NCBI RefSeq assembly: GCF_002929495.1
Contig: NZ_PJJJ01000029.1
Span: 1 to 64,000 of the forward strand
Length of the DNA: 64,000 bases
Source of the DNA: Cryobacterium sp. Y82
Lineage (GTDB): Bacteria; Actinomycetota; Actinomycetes; Actinomycetales; Microbacteriaceae
Direction: 5' to 3'
Shown one piece after another: positions 35,228-45,576 of the stretch. The notes below the pieces were generated by a model. That model saw only the letters and a program-made list of their open reading frames with translations. It had not been told where the DNA came from and did not search any database. The position numbers and the translations under genes are program-made. Positions within the stretch are counted from its first letter, which is position 1; the number at the start of each line of letters is the position of its first letter.

Positions 35228-35251
35228 CGTATTCAGGCTACCGTTTCTAAC

Positions 35252-36286
35252 ATGACCACTGCTGCGGATGCCCCGCTTTCACTTCCGCACTCCGGCACCA
35301 CCGAAACTCTCGCCGACCTCAGCGAGGGGGCGGTGCTGGCACGGATCTTTCCTCGTCTACCGACAGCGTCGGCCCAACTTCTCGGCCCGGGCGACGATGC
35401 GGCGGTCATCTCGGCGCCGGACGGCCGGTTCGTCGTGACGACCGACATGATGATTCAGGGACCCGATTTTCGCCTCGCGTGGTCGTCGCCGCACGATCTC
35501 GGCTGGAAGGCCGCCGCCACCAATCTGTCCGACGTGGCCGCGATGGGCGCTCGCCCGACAGCTTTGGTCGTGGCGATCGCTGCACCGCCGTCGACGCCCA
35601 TTTCGGTGCTCGAGGGCCTCGTCGACGGGCTGCGCGACTGCTGTGAGGCGCTCGCCCCCGGCTGCGGGGTGGTCGGCGGCGATCTGTCGGCTTCAGATGC
35701 CCTCACCTTGGCTGTGACGGCCTTCGGCGACCTCGAGGGGCGCGCTCCCGTGCTGCGATCGGGGGCGCGCGCGGGGGACATAGTGGCGCTTTCCGGCCGG
35801 CTTGGCGACGCTGGAATCGGCCTCGAACTGCTGTTTCGTCTGGGCGTCGATCGCCACGGAGTACCCGACCGTGCCAGAGCCAACGCACTCAAACTCACGC
35901 ATCCCACCGAGGTGGCCGCCCAGCTCACGCCCGTGCCGCCAATTGCAAGCGGCCCGATTGCAGCGCTCGCCGGAGCCACGGCCATGCTTGACGTCTCCGA
36001 CGGACTGGCCATCGATGCCGGACGCATTGCGCGGGCCAGCGGTGTGGGTATCGACTTCGACTCTCGCTGTCTGGGGGAGCGGATCGAGGTCGCCCTCGGT
36101 GGCGGGGAAGACCACGGGCTTCTCGCCACCTTCGCGCCCGACATTGTTTTGCCGCCCGACTTTCGCCGCCTCGGCACGGTCGTCGCGGTATCCGCTTCGA
36201 GTTGGGGCGCCATCACCGTCGATGGTGCCCCACACGACCAGGGTGGCTGGGATCCGTACCGCGGCTGGGACGGTGCAGCCGGCTAG
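35252..36286 (+). CDS. thiL: Thiamine-monophosphate kinase
   Basis: A 344-aa PurM-like kinase that phosphorylates thiamine phosphate to thiamine diphosphate. LLGPGDDAAVI and VVTTDMMIQGPDFRL hold the nucleotide and metal sites. NLSDVAAMGARPTALVVAI, VVGGDLSASD and LDVSDGLAIDAGRIA are family hallmarks. The ATG at 35252 is chosen by homology; the frame is open far upstream, but that part is a shadow of the DUF3515 gene. No good Shine-Dalgarno and only 24 bases to the divergent start, so a leaderless transcript is possible. Confidence 0.93.
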   Translation: MTTAADAPLSLPHSGTTETLADLSEGAVLARIFPRLPTASAQLLGPGDDAAVISAPDGRFVVTTDMMIQGPDFRLAWSSPHDLGWKAAATNLSDVAAMGARPTALVVAIAAPPSTPISVLEGLVDGLRDCCEALAPGCGVVGGDLSASDALTLAVTAFGDLEGRAPVLRSGARAGDIVALSGRLGDAGIGLELLFRLGVDRHGVPDRARANALKLTHPTEVAAQLTPVPPIASGPIAALAGATAMLDVSDGLAIDAGRIARASGVGIDFDSRCLGERIEVALGGGEDHGLLATFAPDIVLPPDFRRLGTVVAVSASSWGAITVDGAPHDQGGWDPYRGWDGAAG

Positions 36287-36326
36287 ATGAGCCGGATGCG
36301 GCACGAGCAGTGTGCCGCCGACAGTG

Positions 36327-36908
36327 CTACGGCGCCGGCTGTTCGGTAGGGGCAGCATACCAAACGGTCGTGTCGCCGTAGTCCTTGCGACGTTCGAGTT
36401 CGAGCCCCTGGCCCCACTCCGGCTCGGGCGAGCGGGAGCTGCGCTCAAGCACCACGAGCGCATCAATGGCCAGCAGGGGAGCCAGTGCGCTCAAATTGTG
36501 CCCGAGTTCAATCTCGCTGAGGTCGTACGGTGGGTCGATGAACACCACGTCGAAGCCCTCTTTGGTAGCGGCCAAGAACGACTGAACCGCCTGCGAGGAC
36601 ACGGCAATCTTCAGGTCAGTGCCCTTCGGCGCTGACCGTTGCACGGCCTCGGCGTTCCGGCGACACATGGCCGCTGCACCGAAATTGTTCTCGACGAGCG
36701 TTACTATCCGTGCACCGCGACTGGCGGCCTCAAGCCCCAAAGCTCCTGATCCCGCATATAGATCCAACACCCGCATACCGTGCAGAGCATCCCGTGAGTC
36801 GAGCGCCGAAAAGATGGCCTCGCGCACCCGATCACTGGTTGGCCGTGTACCCGACTTTGGAACAGCCAGGGAGAGGGAGCCGGCAAACCCGGTAATAATT
36901 CGCGTCAT
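36327..36908 (-). CDS. rsmD: 16S rRNA (guanine(966)-N(2))-methyltransferase
   Basis: A 193-aa methyltransferase acting on the small-subunit rRNA. MTRIITGFAGSLSLAVPKSG and TRPTSDRVREAIFSAL form the typical N-terminus. LDLYAGSGALGLEAASRGA is the SAM motif and VVFIDPPYD the catalytic DPPY. It converges on thiL and is divergent from recG. Confidence 0.93.
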   Translation of the reverse strand: MTRIITGFAGSLSLAVPKSGTRPTSDRVREAIFSALDSRDALHGMRVLDLYAGSGALGLEAASRGARIVTLVENNFGAAAMCRRNAEAVQRSAPKGTDLKIAVSSQAVQSFLAATKEGFDVVFIDPPYDLSEIELGHNLSALAPLLAIDALVVLERSSRSPEPEWGQGLELERRKDYGDTTVWYAAPTEQPAP

Positions 36909-37026
36909 AACCCTTTCGAGCCTAGCCGCCCCACGAAGAACGCTCCGCGCAGAAAAAGCGGCGCCGGCGTTGGGTGTGGTGGCTCGGTCACAACACCATG
37001 TCAGTGGCCCGGTTTACGATGGAAAC

Positions 37027-39267
37027 ATGACCGGTTCGAGCGCTGCCAGTAGCCCCGGATTCGATGGCGTTGTCCTTCCGGCACTCCAACATGAGCCGCT
37101 GACGCTCGACACCCCTTTGAAAAAAGCACTGAGCGCATCCCAGGCGACGGCGCTCGGGAAAGCCTTTGGGTTTCAGACCGTCAACGATCTGCTCAGCCAT
37201 TACCCGCGCGACTACGCCGACCGCGAAGTACTCCGGCCCCTGAACCAACTCACGCCCGGCGCCAACATCACGGTCATCGCCGACATCATCTCTGCGCACG
37301 AAAAGCGCATGTCATCCCGGCATGGAACGATCGTGGAGGTCGTCATCTCCGACGGGGGAGGTCAGTTCACCCTCACGTTTTTCGGCAAAAACAGCCAGCA
37401 GTGGCGTCTTGACCAGCTGCGACCCGGCCTGCGCGGCAGTTTCTCCGGCAAGGTGCGCATGTACCAGGGTCAGAGTCAACTGGCGAACCCGTCCTACAAG
37501 ACTTTTGAAAGCGAAGAAGAAGAAGCGCGCGACGACCCGGCTCTGCGGTTGAAGCACAAGCCGCTCATCCCAATTTATGCCGCTACGGCCGCCGAAACCA
37601 GCTGGAACCTGCAGACCATGATCGACCAGGTACTCCGGCGCCTCGGCACCCTGCCCGACCCTGTTCCCGAGGATCTGCGGGTCGAACACAGCCTGCTCGA
37701 CCACACCCAGGCCATCCGCTGGATTCACAGCCCCGACGATCCAGAACAGTGGATGGCCGCCCAAGACACACTGCGGTTCACCGAGGCCTGGGTGCTGCAG
37801 TGCGCCCTTATGCAGCGGCACAGTCTCGCGCGGGAACGCCGTACCCAGCCCCGCGTGCCAACGCCCGGCGGCTACCTCGAACGCTTTGACGCAGCGCTGC
37901 CCTTCGTACTGACGGTCGATCAAGAAATTTGCGCGGTCGAAATCGCCGCCGACATGGCCCGGTCCGGCCCGATGAATCGGCTGTTGCAGGGCGAGGTTGG
38001 CTCGGGCAAGACCGTGGTTGCCCTGCGGGCCATGCTCGCCGTGGCCGACACCGGCGGCCAGACCGCGTTGCTGGCACCGACCGAGGTGCTCGCCGGGCAA
38101 CACCTGCGGTCGATCACGACCCTGCTCGGCCCGGATCTCGCGGCCGAACTGATGCCGACCTTGTTGACCGGAAAACTGCCGGTGGCGCAGAAACGCAAGG
38201 CCCTGCTGCGCACGGTCTCTGGCCAGTCGCGTATTGTGATCGGCACGCACGCCCTGCTCAGCGATACCGTGACCTTTTTCGACCTCGGTCTGATCGTGAT
38301 CGATGAGCAGCACCGGTTCGGCGTCGACCAGCGCGAAACACTGCGGCTCAAGGGGGCCGAGCCTCCACACGTTCTCGTCATGACGGCAACGCCGATTCCA
38401 CGCACCATCGCCATGACCGTGTTCGGCGACCTTGATGTGAGCACCATTCGCGTACTGCCGGCCGGGCGCCAGGGAATTCGCAGTGTCGTTGTTCCCATGG
38501 GTGAGAACGGGGCCTTATTCGGGCGAGTTTGGGCGAGTTTGGCGCAGGAACTCGCCTTGGGGCGTCAAGGCTTTGTCGTGTGTCCGGCGATTTCTCCGGC
38601 AGAAATCGAAGACGAAGCCGACATTGCGCCGCCGCCGGGAGACGATCCGCGTCCGCTGTTCAACGTGGAAGAAGTCCTTGAGGGAATGCGCGGAGTCGCG
38701 TCCCTGGGGCCGTATCGTCTCGAGGCACTACACGGGCGCATGACGAGCGACGAGAAAGACCGCATCATGCGCTCCTTTGCCGCCGGTGAGATCGATGTTC
38801 TCGTCGCCACCACCGTCATTGAGGTCGGTGTCGACGTTCCTAACGCCTCAGCCATGGTCGTTCTCGACGCAGACCGATTCGGTGTCTCGCAGCTGCACCA
38901 GTTGCGCGGTCGGGTCGGGCGCGGTGGAGTGCCAGGGCTGTGCCTGCTGGTTACTAATTCCCGCGCCGGGTCCCCGGCCCGTCAGCGCATCGGTGATGTC
39001 GCCGCGACGCTCGATGGCTTCGTGCTCGCTGAACTCGACCTCGCCCTGCGCCGGGAGGGCAACGTGCTCGGTGACGTGCAATCCGGTGATGGCTCGAAAC
39101 TGCGCTTTCTGCGGGTGGCGGTCGACGGCGACATGATCGCCGAAGCTCGACAAGCGGCCTACCGTCTGGTCACGGGGGATCCGGGCATCCGCACCAACCC
39201 GGCGCTGCGCAATGCGATCGCGCGCCGCCTGAATGATTCCGAACGCACCTGGCTCAACAAAGGCTGA
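37027..39267 (+). CDS. recG: ATP-dependent DNA helicase RecG
   Basis: A 746-aa fork-reversal helicase. The wedge/OB domain (~55-190) includes LLSHYPRDYADR and ITVIADI. Helicase motifs follow: Walker A GEVGSGKT with Lys328, TALLAPTEVLAGQHL, Walker B as VIDEQHRFG, VMTATPIPRTIAM, and motif VI LRGRVGRGG. ATTVIEVGVDVPNA is motif V. The ATG at 37027 matches the family start. The open frame upstream is a shadow of rsmD. Confidence 0.95.
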   Translation: MTGSSAASSPGFDGVVLPALQHEPLTLDTPLKKALSASQATALGKAFGFQTVNDLLSHYPRDYADREVLRPLNQLTPGANITVIADIISAHEKRMSSRHGTIVEVVISDGGGQFTLTFFGKNSQQWRLDQLRPGLRGSFSGKVRMYQGQSQLANPSYKTFESEEEEARDDPALRLKHKPLIPIYAATAAETSWNLQTMIDQVLRRLGTLPDPVPEDLRVEHSLLDHTQAIRWIHSPDDPEQWMAAQDTLRFTEAWVLQCALMQRHSLARERRTQPRVPTPGGYLERFDAALPFVLTVDQEICAVEIAADMARSGPMNRLLQGEVGSGKTVVALRAMLAVADTGGQTALLAPTEVLAGQHLRSITTLLGPDLAAELMPTLLTGKLPVAQKRKALLRTVSGQSRIVIGTHALLSDTVTFFDLGLIVIDEQHRFGVDQRETLRLKGAEPPHVLVMTATPIPRTIAMTVFGDLDVSTIRVLPAGRQGIRSVVVPMGENGALFGRVWASLAQELALGRQGFVVCPAISPAEIEDEADIAPPPGDDPRPLFNVEEVLEGMRGVASLGPYRLEALHGRMTSDEKDRIMRSFAAGEIDVLVATTVIEVGVDVPNASAMVVLDADRFGVSQLHQLRGRVGRGGVPGLCLLVTNSRAGSPARQRIGDVAATLDGFVLAELDLALRREGNVLGDVQSGDGSKLRFLRVAVDGDMIAEARQAAYRLVTGDPGIRTNPALRNAIARRLNDSERTWLNKG

Positions 39268-39332
39268 CAATGTCGACGCAAAGCGGATGCATCGGGCAGC
39301 GTTCCGTCAGCGTGTGGCAGTAGGGTGTGATC

Positions 39333-39821
39333 ATGCGCAGGATCGCCGTTGTCCCTGGATCATTTGACCCCGTTACCCTGGGCCACCTGGACGTGATCGA
39401 TCGCGCGGCCGGCCTGTTTGACGAGCTTCATGTTCTCGTGGTGCACAACCCCGACAAATCGGCCCTCTTACCCATCAGTCAGCGCGTCTCGCTGCTGGAA
39501 CAGGCCATTACAGAGGCCGGGCTGCCGACCAATATCGTGGTCGCCAGCTGGAGCATGGGATTGCTCGTGGACTACTGTATGGACGTCGGTGCGAGCGTGC
39601 TGGTCAAGGGCATCCGCTCGCAGGTCGATGTCGCCTATGAGACGCCGATGGCGATCGTTAATCGCAATCTGGCCGCGGTCGAGACAGTCTTTTTGCTGCC
39701 CGATCCGGCCAACGCCCATGTCTCCAGCTCTCTGGTGCGCCAGGTCGCCGGCCTGGGCGGCGACGTCTCGCCGTACGTGCCGCGAGCCGTTGCGCAGTAT
39801 CTGGAGCGGTCGCGGGTATGA
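39333..39821 (+). CDS. coaD: Pantetheine-phosphate adenylyltransferase
   Basis: A 162-aa enzyme of coenzyme A synthesis, forming dephospho-CoA from 4'-phosphopantetheine and [18 protein letters not shown] contains the TxGH nucleotidyl-transfer motif. [15 protein letters not shown] and [16 protein letters not shown] are the other signature segments. The ATG at 39333 is preferred over GTG 39327 by family alignment and the AGGGTG site. The stop overlaps the MoxR gene start. Confidence 0.95.
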   Translation: MRRIAVVPGSFDPVTLGHLDVIDRAAGLFDELHVLVVHNPDKSALLPISQRVSLLEQAITEAGLPTNIVVASWSMGLLVDYCMDVGASVLVKGIRSQVDVAYETPMAIVNRNLAAVETVFLLPDPANAHVSSSLVRQVAGLGGDVSPYVPRAVAQYLERSRV

Positions 39822-40939
39822 ACCTCGAACCGACTCGCTCCTCCCCGCCGGCACAGGAAGTTTCGGCCGGCAACCTGCGCGAGTTGCAAGATGCGGGGCG
39901 CGCGATCATGCAAAACGTCGAGACGGTCATTGATGGCAAGCACGAGGCCGTGCAGATCGCGCTGACTGTTCTGCTGGCCGAGGGTCACCTGCTCATCGAG
40001 GACGTTCCCGGTGTCGGCAAGACCATGCTGGCCAAGGCGCTCGCCCGCTCCGTAAACTGCACGGTCGGGCGAATTCAATTCACCCCCGACCTGCTGCCAT
40101 CCGACGTGACCGGGGTGTCCGTGTTCAATCAGGCCGAACGCCGCTTCGAGTTTAAACCGGGCCCGGTCTTCGCCAACATCGTCATCGGTGATGAGATCAA
40201 CCGGGCGAGCCCGAAAACCCAGTCGGCGCTTCTGGAATCGATGGAGGAGCGCCAGGTCACCGTTGACGGCACCACCTACCCACTGGCCCTGCCATTCACG
40301 GTTATCGCTACTCAAAACCCGATCGAGATGGAGGGAACCTACGCCCTCCCTGAGGCGCAACGGGACCGGTTTATGGCGCGCATCTCCATGGGCTACCCCG
40401 ACTCCGACTCGGAGCTTGCGATGCTCGATTCGCGCGACACCAACAGCCCTCTCGCACTGATCTCGGCCGTGGTATCGGAGGAGACCCTGCGTGACATGAT
40501 GCACACAGCACGAGCAGTTTTCGCCTCCGGGGCGGTCAAGGAGTACGCAGTCAACTTGGTGCGCGCCACCCGAGACGATCGTGACCTGCGTCTCGGTGCC
40601 AGCCCGAGAGCGACGCTGCAACTCATCCGTGCTGCGAAAGCCCAGGCGGCATTGAACGGTCGGGACTACGTGCTGCCCGACGATATCGACTCGCTCGCCG
40701 TGGCCGTTCTCGGCCATCGGCTGGTCCCCACCAGCAGGGCGTTGGGTCACCACCACCAGGACAGCGGCCCGGTGATTGACGACATCGTGCGTCGAATTCT
40801 CGCTGAAACGCCAGTACCGGTCGGCGTCGCGGCATCCGATCGGTTTCCATCGAAGCCGTTCGAATCGGCGGCGTCCCCACCGGCGCCGTCCGTGCACGCC
40901 GTTTCGACGCGGCCCGTTGGTTCTACCGGGGCGTCGTAG
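39818..40939 (+). CDS. MoxR family AAA+ ATPase
   Basis: A 373-aa chaperone-like ATPase. Walker A is [16 protein letters not shown], Walker B is [19 protein letters not shown], followed by sensor 1 [16 protein letters not shown], which is specific to MoxR proteins, and sensor 2 SPRATLQLI. With the DUF58 and transglutaminase-like genes that follow it forms the conserved actinobacterial MoxR-DUF58-TgpA cluster, whose role is thought to be remodelling of a membrane or cell-wall complex. Start overlaps coaD by 4 bases. Confidence 0.93.
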   Translation: MNLEPTRSSPPAQEVSAGNLRELQDAGRAIMQNVETVIDGKHEAVQIALTVLLAEGHLLIEDVPGVGKTMLAKALARSVNCTVGRIQFTPDLLPSDVTGVSVFNQAERRFEFKPGPVFANIVIGDEINRASPKTQSALLESMEERQVTVDGTTYPLALPFTVIATQNPIEMEGTYALPEAQRDRFMARISMGYPDSDSELAMLDSRDTNSPLALISAVVSEETLRDMMHTARAVFASGAVKEYAVNLVRATRDDRDLRLGASPRATLQLIRAAKAQAALNGRDYVLPDDIDSLAVAVLGHRLVPTSRALGHHHQDSGPVIDDIVRRILAETPVPVGVAASDRFPSKPFESAASPPAPSVHAVSTRPVGSTGAS

Positions 40940-40941
40940 TC

Positions 40942-42321
40942 ATGGCCTCTGGGGTGAGAGAACCTGGGCCGGTGAATGCCGACTGGTTTACGCGGCTGGC
41001 GGCCCGATTCGCCACGCGTCTCACCCTGCGCGGCTGGGTTATTCTGGCGGCCGGAGTTGTGCTGTTCGCCAACGCTGTGCTGGTCAACAGCCGTGACCTG
41101 ATGTTCGTGGCCAGCCTCTTGATCATGGCGCCGCTCATAGCGGCCGGTTACGTTTTGCTCCGCCCCGCCCGAGTCGAAGTGAGCAGGGTCTTTCGGCCGC
41201 CGATCGTGTCGGTCGGCGGTGAGAGTGTGATCTCCCTGCAATTGCGCAACCTCGCGGCGACACCGCTCAGCGGTGCCTGGTGGGCCGACACCCCGTCACC
41301 GGGCGTTGAGACGCCGGCCGCGGCCACCCTTCCCCTGGTTAGCCGGAACGGCGCGACCGGCGACACAGTGCGCCTGGAATACTCCGTGGTGCCGCGAAAC
41401 CGTGGCGTCTACGATGTCGGCCCGCTCCGTGTGTCACGTCAAGACCCGTTCGGCCTCGCGCACAGCGACCGACATGCTGGTTCGCCCCACGACTTGATAG
41501 TGACACCGCGCGTGACGCCGCTGCCGGGCAGCGGCGTCGCCCGGTCCAGCAACGACGGCTCGATTCGAGAGCTGTTGCGCCAGGCCACTCCTACCTCCGA
41601 CGAACTTATCGCCCGCGAATACCGCCCGGGCGACGCCCTGCGCCGAGTGAACTGGCCGGCGACCGCCCGGCAAGGGGAAATCATGGTGCGGCAGGAAGAG
41701 CAGCGCAGCAATCCGGAGGCCCGCATCGTACTCGACACGACCTTGACCGGCGCGGCGGGGCTCGGCGCCGGGCATGTTCCACCGCATCTTGTGGCCGGTT
41801 TTGAACTCGCGATCGAGCTGGCGGCATCCGTTGGTGTGCATCTGCTCGACGCTGGGTACCGCCTCGAGGTGATCGAGTTGGGCGCCAGCCAACTGCTGCC
41901 GGGCGACCAACAGACCCTGGGTGGGATGCACGGCGACGTGCCCGCCACTTTTCGTGCCCCCGGCGGTGATCGCGCCCTGCTGGAGGCCCTCGCCAGTGTG
42001 GTTCCGGTGCCGTGGCCTGCCCGCGGCGCGCGACTGTCCGCCAAGCGCCGAGCCCCGGTGCGTGCCGCCTTGCGAAACGCGCAGCTATCACTTCCGACAT
42101 TCGCGATGCTCGTGACCGTGTCCGATGCAGATGTCGACGACCTCGTCGCCCTCGTGCGTCACTGTGAGCCCGCCATAGCGTTCGTGCAACGCACCGTCAG
42201 CGGTGTGGCCCGCGAACGTCTGCGGGACGCCGGCTGGCGCTGTCTGGAGCTTGCCGCGGCCGATGACCTGGAAGACGTGTGGAACGACGTGAGCGGTGAG
42301 CGAGGAGCCGACCATGACTAG
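40942..42321 (+). CDS. DUF58 domain-containing membrane protein
   Basis: A 459-aa protein with two N-terminal helices (about 30-75, GWVILAAGVVLFANAVLVNS), a beta-rich segment and the DUF58 core YRPGDALRRVNWPATARQGE followed by MVRQEE, with a VWA-like fold after it (ARIVLDTTLTG). It starts 3 bases after moxR and ends inside the start of the transglutaminase gene, so the three are translationally coupled. Confidence 0.9.
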   Translation: MASGVREPGPVNADWFTRLAARFATRLTLRGWVILAAGVVLFANAVLVNSRDLMFVASLLIMAPLIAAGYVLLRPARVEVSRVFRPPIVSVGGESVISLQLRNLAATPLSGAWWADTPSPGVETPAAATLPLVSRNGATGDTVRLEYSVVPRNRGVYDVGPLRVSRQDPFGLAHSDRHAGSPHDLIVTPRVTPLPGSGVARSSNDGSIRELLRQATPTSDELIAREYRPGDALRRVNWPATARQGEIMVRQEEQRSNPEARIVLDTTLTGAAGLGAGHVPPHLVAGFELAIELAASVGVHLLDAGYRLEVIELGASQLLPGDQQTLGGMHGDVPATFRAPGGDRALLEALASVVPVPWPARGARLSAKRRAPVRAALRNAQLSLPTFAMLVTVSDADVDDLVALVRHCEPAIAFVQRTVSGVARERLRDAGWRCLELAAADDLEDVWNDVSGERGADHD

Positions 42322-44713
42322 TTTGGTCACCAAACCGACTCCGACTACAGTTTTGCTCGCGAAGGCGCGCGCGGTGCGCCCGCCTCGGAGGCCCCGCGGT
42401 CGCCGCGGCGGGCTCAAGGTCGCGGCCTGGCCGCTCGCACTCAGCCTGCTGTTTCTGCTGCTCGTTTGCTGTGCGGCGCTCGGACCTCTGCTGCGCGGCA
42501 ACGCCTGGTGGTGGGTCTGTGCGGCGGTCGGGTGCGCGGTATTGCTGGGCGCGGCTGCGTTTCGCCGTCTCGGCTTTCCGCGCCCGATTGTTCCGGTGGC
42601 GAACATTGCGGTGCTCGTCGGCATGATGACATTGCTGTTCGGCGGCGGGACCGGCCTGTTCTGGCTCATTCCGACCCCGCAAACCGTCGGCATTTTCACC
42701 GGGCTGATCGAGGCCGGAGGGGCCTCGATCGTGCAGCAGAGCACGCCGGCCGAGGTGACGTTAGGCATCCTCTTTCTGCTGGCCGGCGGCACTGGACTGA
42801 TCGCGATTCTCATGGATTTGCTGGCAGTGACTCTGCGCTGGCCCGCCATCGGTGCAGCGGGCGCACTCGTGCCGCTCCTCGTACCGGGATTCATCATCGA
42901 CGACGGGGCTAATATTGCCGCGCTCTTGGCGGCGGCAGTTGCCTTTCTGTTGCTGTTACGCGTCGATGTTTCTGGTCGTCGCGCCCAGGCGACAACGCAT
43001 CTTGCGACCGGGTCGCGCGTGCCTCGGACGTACCGATCGGAGCGGCCGCGCGACCGTGGGCCGATCGGCGGCGCACTCCTGGTGGGATCCGTGACTATCG
43101 TGGGCGCCCTGATTCTGAGTACGGTTGCCCCGGCCTTTTCTGCCGGGGGGCTCGTGACGGCCCGGCCCGATGGACTGTTGTTCGGCAGTGGGGTGAGCCC
43201 CATGATCGATCTCGGACAAGACCTGCGTCGGCCCAAGGCCGGGCCGGCGTTCCACTACACCTCGACCGCCACAGAGCAGCCCTATTTCACTCTGCTCACC
43301 CTGGACGAGGTCATCGAGTTGACCTGGACGGCACGTGTCGTTGGGGCAGACGTGCGCAATACCGTCGACGCTATTCCGAAGCCATTCGGACTTGGGGCCA
43401 ATGTGGAAACAGTGGAAGCGTCGACGTCGGTCGTCATCGACGGCGTCAACAGCCAATGGTTACCCGCGCCGGCGCGGGCAAGCAGCATCGAGGGTCTGAC
43501 CGGTCGCTGGTATTGGGATAGCCGTACCCGGGCGATCACGAGTGTCTCGGACAACACCCTCGGCCAGGAATACACGGTGTCGTCATTGGAACTGAAGCCC
43601 ACCGCCGAGCAACTGCGACAGTCGAGCACCGACTATTCCGCGAGCGTCAGGGGCAATCTGCAACTCCCGGAGGGGCTGCCGCAGATCATCGGGGAGACAG
43701 CCCGAGAGGTGACGGCGGACACGACGTCGAACTATGACGCTGCGGTAGCAATCCAGAACTATTTACGAAGCAGCGCCTTCACCTACGACACTGAGGCGCC
43801 CGTTGAAGACGGTTACGACGGTGGCGGAGTGGGGGTTATCGGGATGTTCCTCCAAGAAAAACGCGGTTATTGCGTGCATTTCGCCTCCACCATGGCCGCG
43901 ATGGCACGCACCCTCGGTATCCCTTCACGGGTGTCCCTCGGCTACCTGCCCGGGGTTAAATCGCAGGATCGCGAGCAGGGATTGGGGCAGTACATCGTGG
44001 ACTCCCATGACCTGCACGCCTGGCCGGAGTTGTACTTCGTCGGCATCGGCTGGGTGAAATTCGAGCCGACGCCCGGCCGTGGCACTGTACCCAACTACGA
44101 GCGGGCAGTTGTGGCCGACACGCCGACCACAACTCCAGGGGAGGCCGGCGCCACGAGTGCTCCCGCCCTCAGCGCGGACCGGTTAGCGGACGATTCCGCC
44201 CTGGAACGCGGGGCCGCAACGCAAAGCGTTGAGTCTAGCAACCTGCTCGGAATTCTCGGACTCAGCACACTGGGACTGCTCGTATTACTCCTGCCGGCGG
44301 CCCTCAGACGGATGTTGCGTGGTTCGCGGGTGCGTCGCATCCGCTCCGGAAGAGCCGGGGCAGGGCTAGCCTGGACCGAGCTGCAATACACCAGCCTCGA
44401 TCACGGCATACCGGTGCCTGTCACAGAAACTCCCCGGGCCTTCGCGGGCCGCCTCGAACGCCTCCGAGCCGTCGACCCCGCGGTGACGGAAGCACTCGAA
44501 CGGGTGCTTCTGGCTCTCGAACGCTCGCGGTTCGATCGGTCGCAGGCGTCGTCAGGAACCCTCGCCGACGACCTGACCTTGGCCCTCCGCGGGGTGTACG
44601 GCGGTGCGAGTGCCGGCATCCGGTTGCGGGCAATTTTCGCTCCTGCCTCACTGTTCGCCACTCTGGCTGCGGTGCTGCGCGGAGAGCGACGGGCCCGTAC
44701 GATCGCCCCCTGA
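42314..44713 (+). CDS. TgpA-like transglutaminase-domain membrane protein
   Basis: A 799-aa protein. About six helices lie in residues 35-215, one more at ~255-275, then an outer region with a papain-like transglutaminase core. Catalytic residues are Cys520 (RGYCVHFASTMAAMARTLG), His568 (SHDLHAWPE) and an acidic residue in KFEPTPG (Glu where many have Asp). A last helix lies at ~640-660 and a cytosolic DUF4129-like tail follows (FAGRLERLRAVDPAVTEALE). The ATG at 42314 follows GAGGAG and overlaps the DUF58 stop. Confidence 0.92.
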   Translation: MTSLVTKPTPTTVLLAKARAVRPPRRPRGRRGGLKVAAWPLALSLLFLLLVCCAALGPLLRGNAWWWVCAAVGCAVLLGAAAFRRLGFPRPIVPVANIAVLVGMMTLLFGGGTGLFWLIPTPQTVGIFTGLIEAGGASIVQQSTPAEVTLGILFLLAGGTGLIAILMDLLAVTLRWPAIGAAGALVPLLVPGFIIDDGANIAALLAAAVAFLLLLRVDVSGRRAQATTHLATGSRVPRTYRSERPRDRGPIGGALLVGSVTIVGALILSTVAPAFSAGGLVTARPDGLLFGSGVSPMIDLGQDLRRPKAGPAFHYTSTATEQPYFTLLTLDEVIELTWTARVVGADVRNTVDAIPKPFGLGANVETVEASTSVVIDGVNSQWLPAPARASSIEGLTGRWYWDSRTRAITSVSDNTLGQEYTVSSLELKPTAEQLRQSSTDYSASVRGNLQLPEGLPQIIGETAREVTADTTSNYDAAVAIQNYLRSSAFTYDTEAPVEDGYDGGGVGVIGMFLQEKRGYCVHFASTMAAMARTLGIPSRVSLGYLPGVKSQDREQGLGQYIVDSHDLHAWPELYFVGIGWVKFEPTPGRGTVPNYERAVVADTPTTTPGEAGATSAPALSADRLADDSALERGAATQSVESSNLLGILGLSTLGLLVLLLPAALRRMLRGSRVRRIRSGRAGAGLAWTELQYTSLDHGIPVPVTETPRAFAGRLERLRAVDPAVTEALERVLLALERSRFDRSQASSGTLADDLTLALRGVYGGASAGIRLRAIFAPASLFATLAAVLRGERRARTIAP

Positions 44714-44744
44714 ACGGAGCACTCACCCAGAACGCGTACAATTT

Positions 44745-45323
44745 ATGACCGTGACTAAGTTCAAGAAGACTCCGTATACGGTCGACGTGCGTGACCTCAT
44801 CAACCGCCCGGGTACCATGCACGAACGCCACCTCGACATTGTGGTTCCCGACGATCTCGGTGCTGGCCTCGTAGCGGTGAAAGCCGGTTCGATTCTGTCG
44901 ACCGAGCTGCGGCTCGAGGCAATGCACGAAGGAATCCTGGTCAGCATCGAGGTGTATGGGCGTGCACTCGGCGAGTGCGGCCGGTGCCTGAAAGACATCG
45001 ACCTGCCGGTTCGAGTTCAGTTTGCCGAGCTTTTCGGTTATCCTCAGGAGGAAGCCTTCGAGTTTGAGATTCTAGACGACAATGTCGATTTGGAATCTTT
45101 GATCCGGGACGCGGTAGTGTTAGCACTTCCGTTCCAGCCGGTATGTCGGCGGGATTGCCCAGGTCTTGACAGTGAGACCGGACAACCGCTTGCCGAACTG
45201 CCCGAACTCGTTTCCGACGAGAGCTACGATCCCCGGTGGTCAGCGCTTGCGGGGTTTACGGCTTCCACAGACAAAGACATGGGTGCGGACATCCATGTTT
45301 CAGACAGCAGAGAAGAGAAGTAG
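44745..45323 (+). CDS. YceD family protein (DUF177)
   Basis: A 192-aa protein of the YceD/DUF177 family, linked to 23S rRNA accumulation or processing and almost always next to rpmF, as here (2 bases before it). The zinc-binding-like Cys pairs are in [10 protein letters not shown] and [10 protein letters not shown]. The ATG at 44745 overlaps a TACAAT -10-like sequence (44738-44743) with little leader, so the transcript may be nearly leaderless. Confidence 0.88.
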   Translation: MTVTKFKKTPYTVDVRDLINRPGTMHERHLDIVVPDDLGAGLVAVKAGSILSTELRLEAMHEGILVSIEVYGRALGECGRCLKDIDLPVRVQFAELFGYPQEEAFEFEILDDNVDLESLIRDAVVLALPFQPVCRRDCPGLDSETGQPLAELPELVSDESYDPRWSALAGFTASTDKDMGADIHVSDSREEK

Positions 45324-45325
45324 TC

Positions 45326-45529
45326 ATGGCAGTTCCGAAGCGCAAGATGTCGCGTTCCAACACCCACTCGCGTCGCGCGCAGTGGAAGGCCACGCCTCCC
45401 ACCCTCGTGAAGACCATGGAGGGCGGCAAGGTTGTTTACAGCCTGCCGCACCGCGCCAAGGTCGTCACCGACTCCGCCGGCACCCCGTTGTTCATGGAAT
45501 ACAAGGGCCGTAAAGTCGCCGACATCTAA
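45326..45529 (+). CDS. rpmF: 50S ribosomal protein L32
   Basis: A 67-aa basic ribosomal protein: [20 protein letters not shown] is diagnostic. It lacks the CxxC zinc pair found in some L32 proteins, so it is the zinc-independent form. The ATG at 45326 has AGAAGAGAAG upstream. Confidence 0.97.
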   Translation: MAVPKRKMSRSNTHSRRAQWKATPPTLVKTMEGGKVVYSLPHRAKVVTDSAGTPLFMEYKGRKVADI

Positions 45530-45576
45530 GTCACCCCTTCTGAAGAGACCGGAACGCGGTCGATGAAGACAGACAG

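Noticed and set aside
34547-35251. N-terminal extension of thiL
   Set aside because: The frame is open upstream but runs through the DUF3515 gene on the other strand. ThiL homology begins at 35252.
36619-37026. N-terminal extension of recG
   Set aside because: The extension is antisense to rsmD, and RecG sequence starts at 37027.
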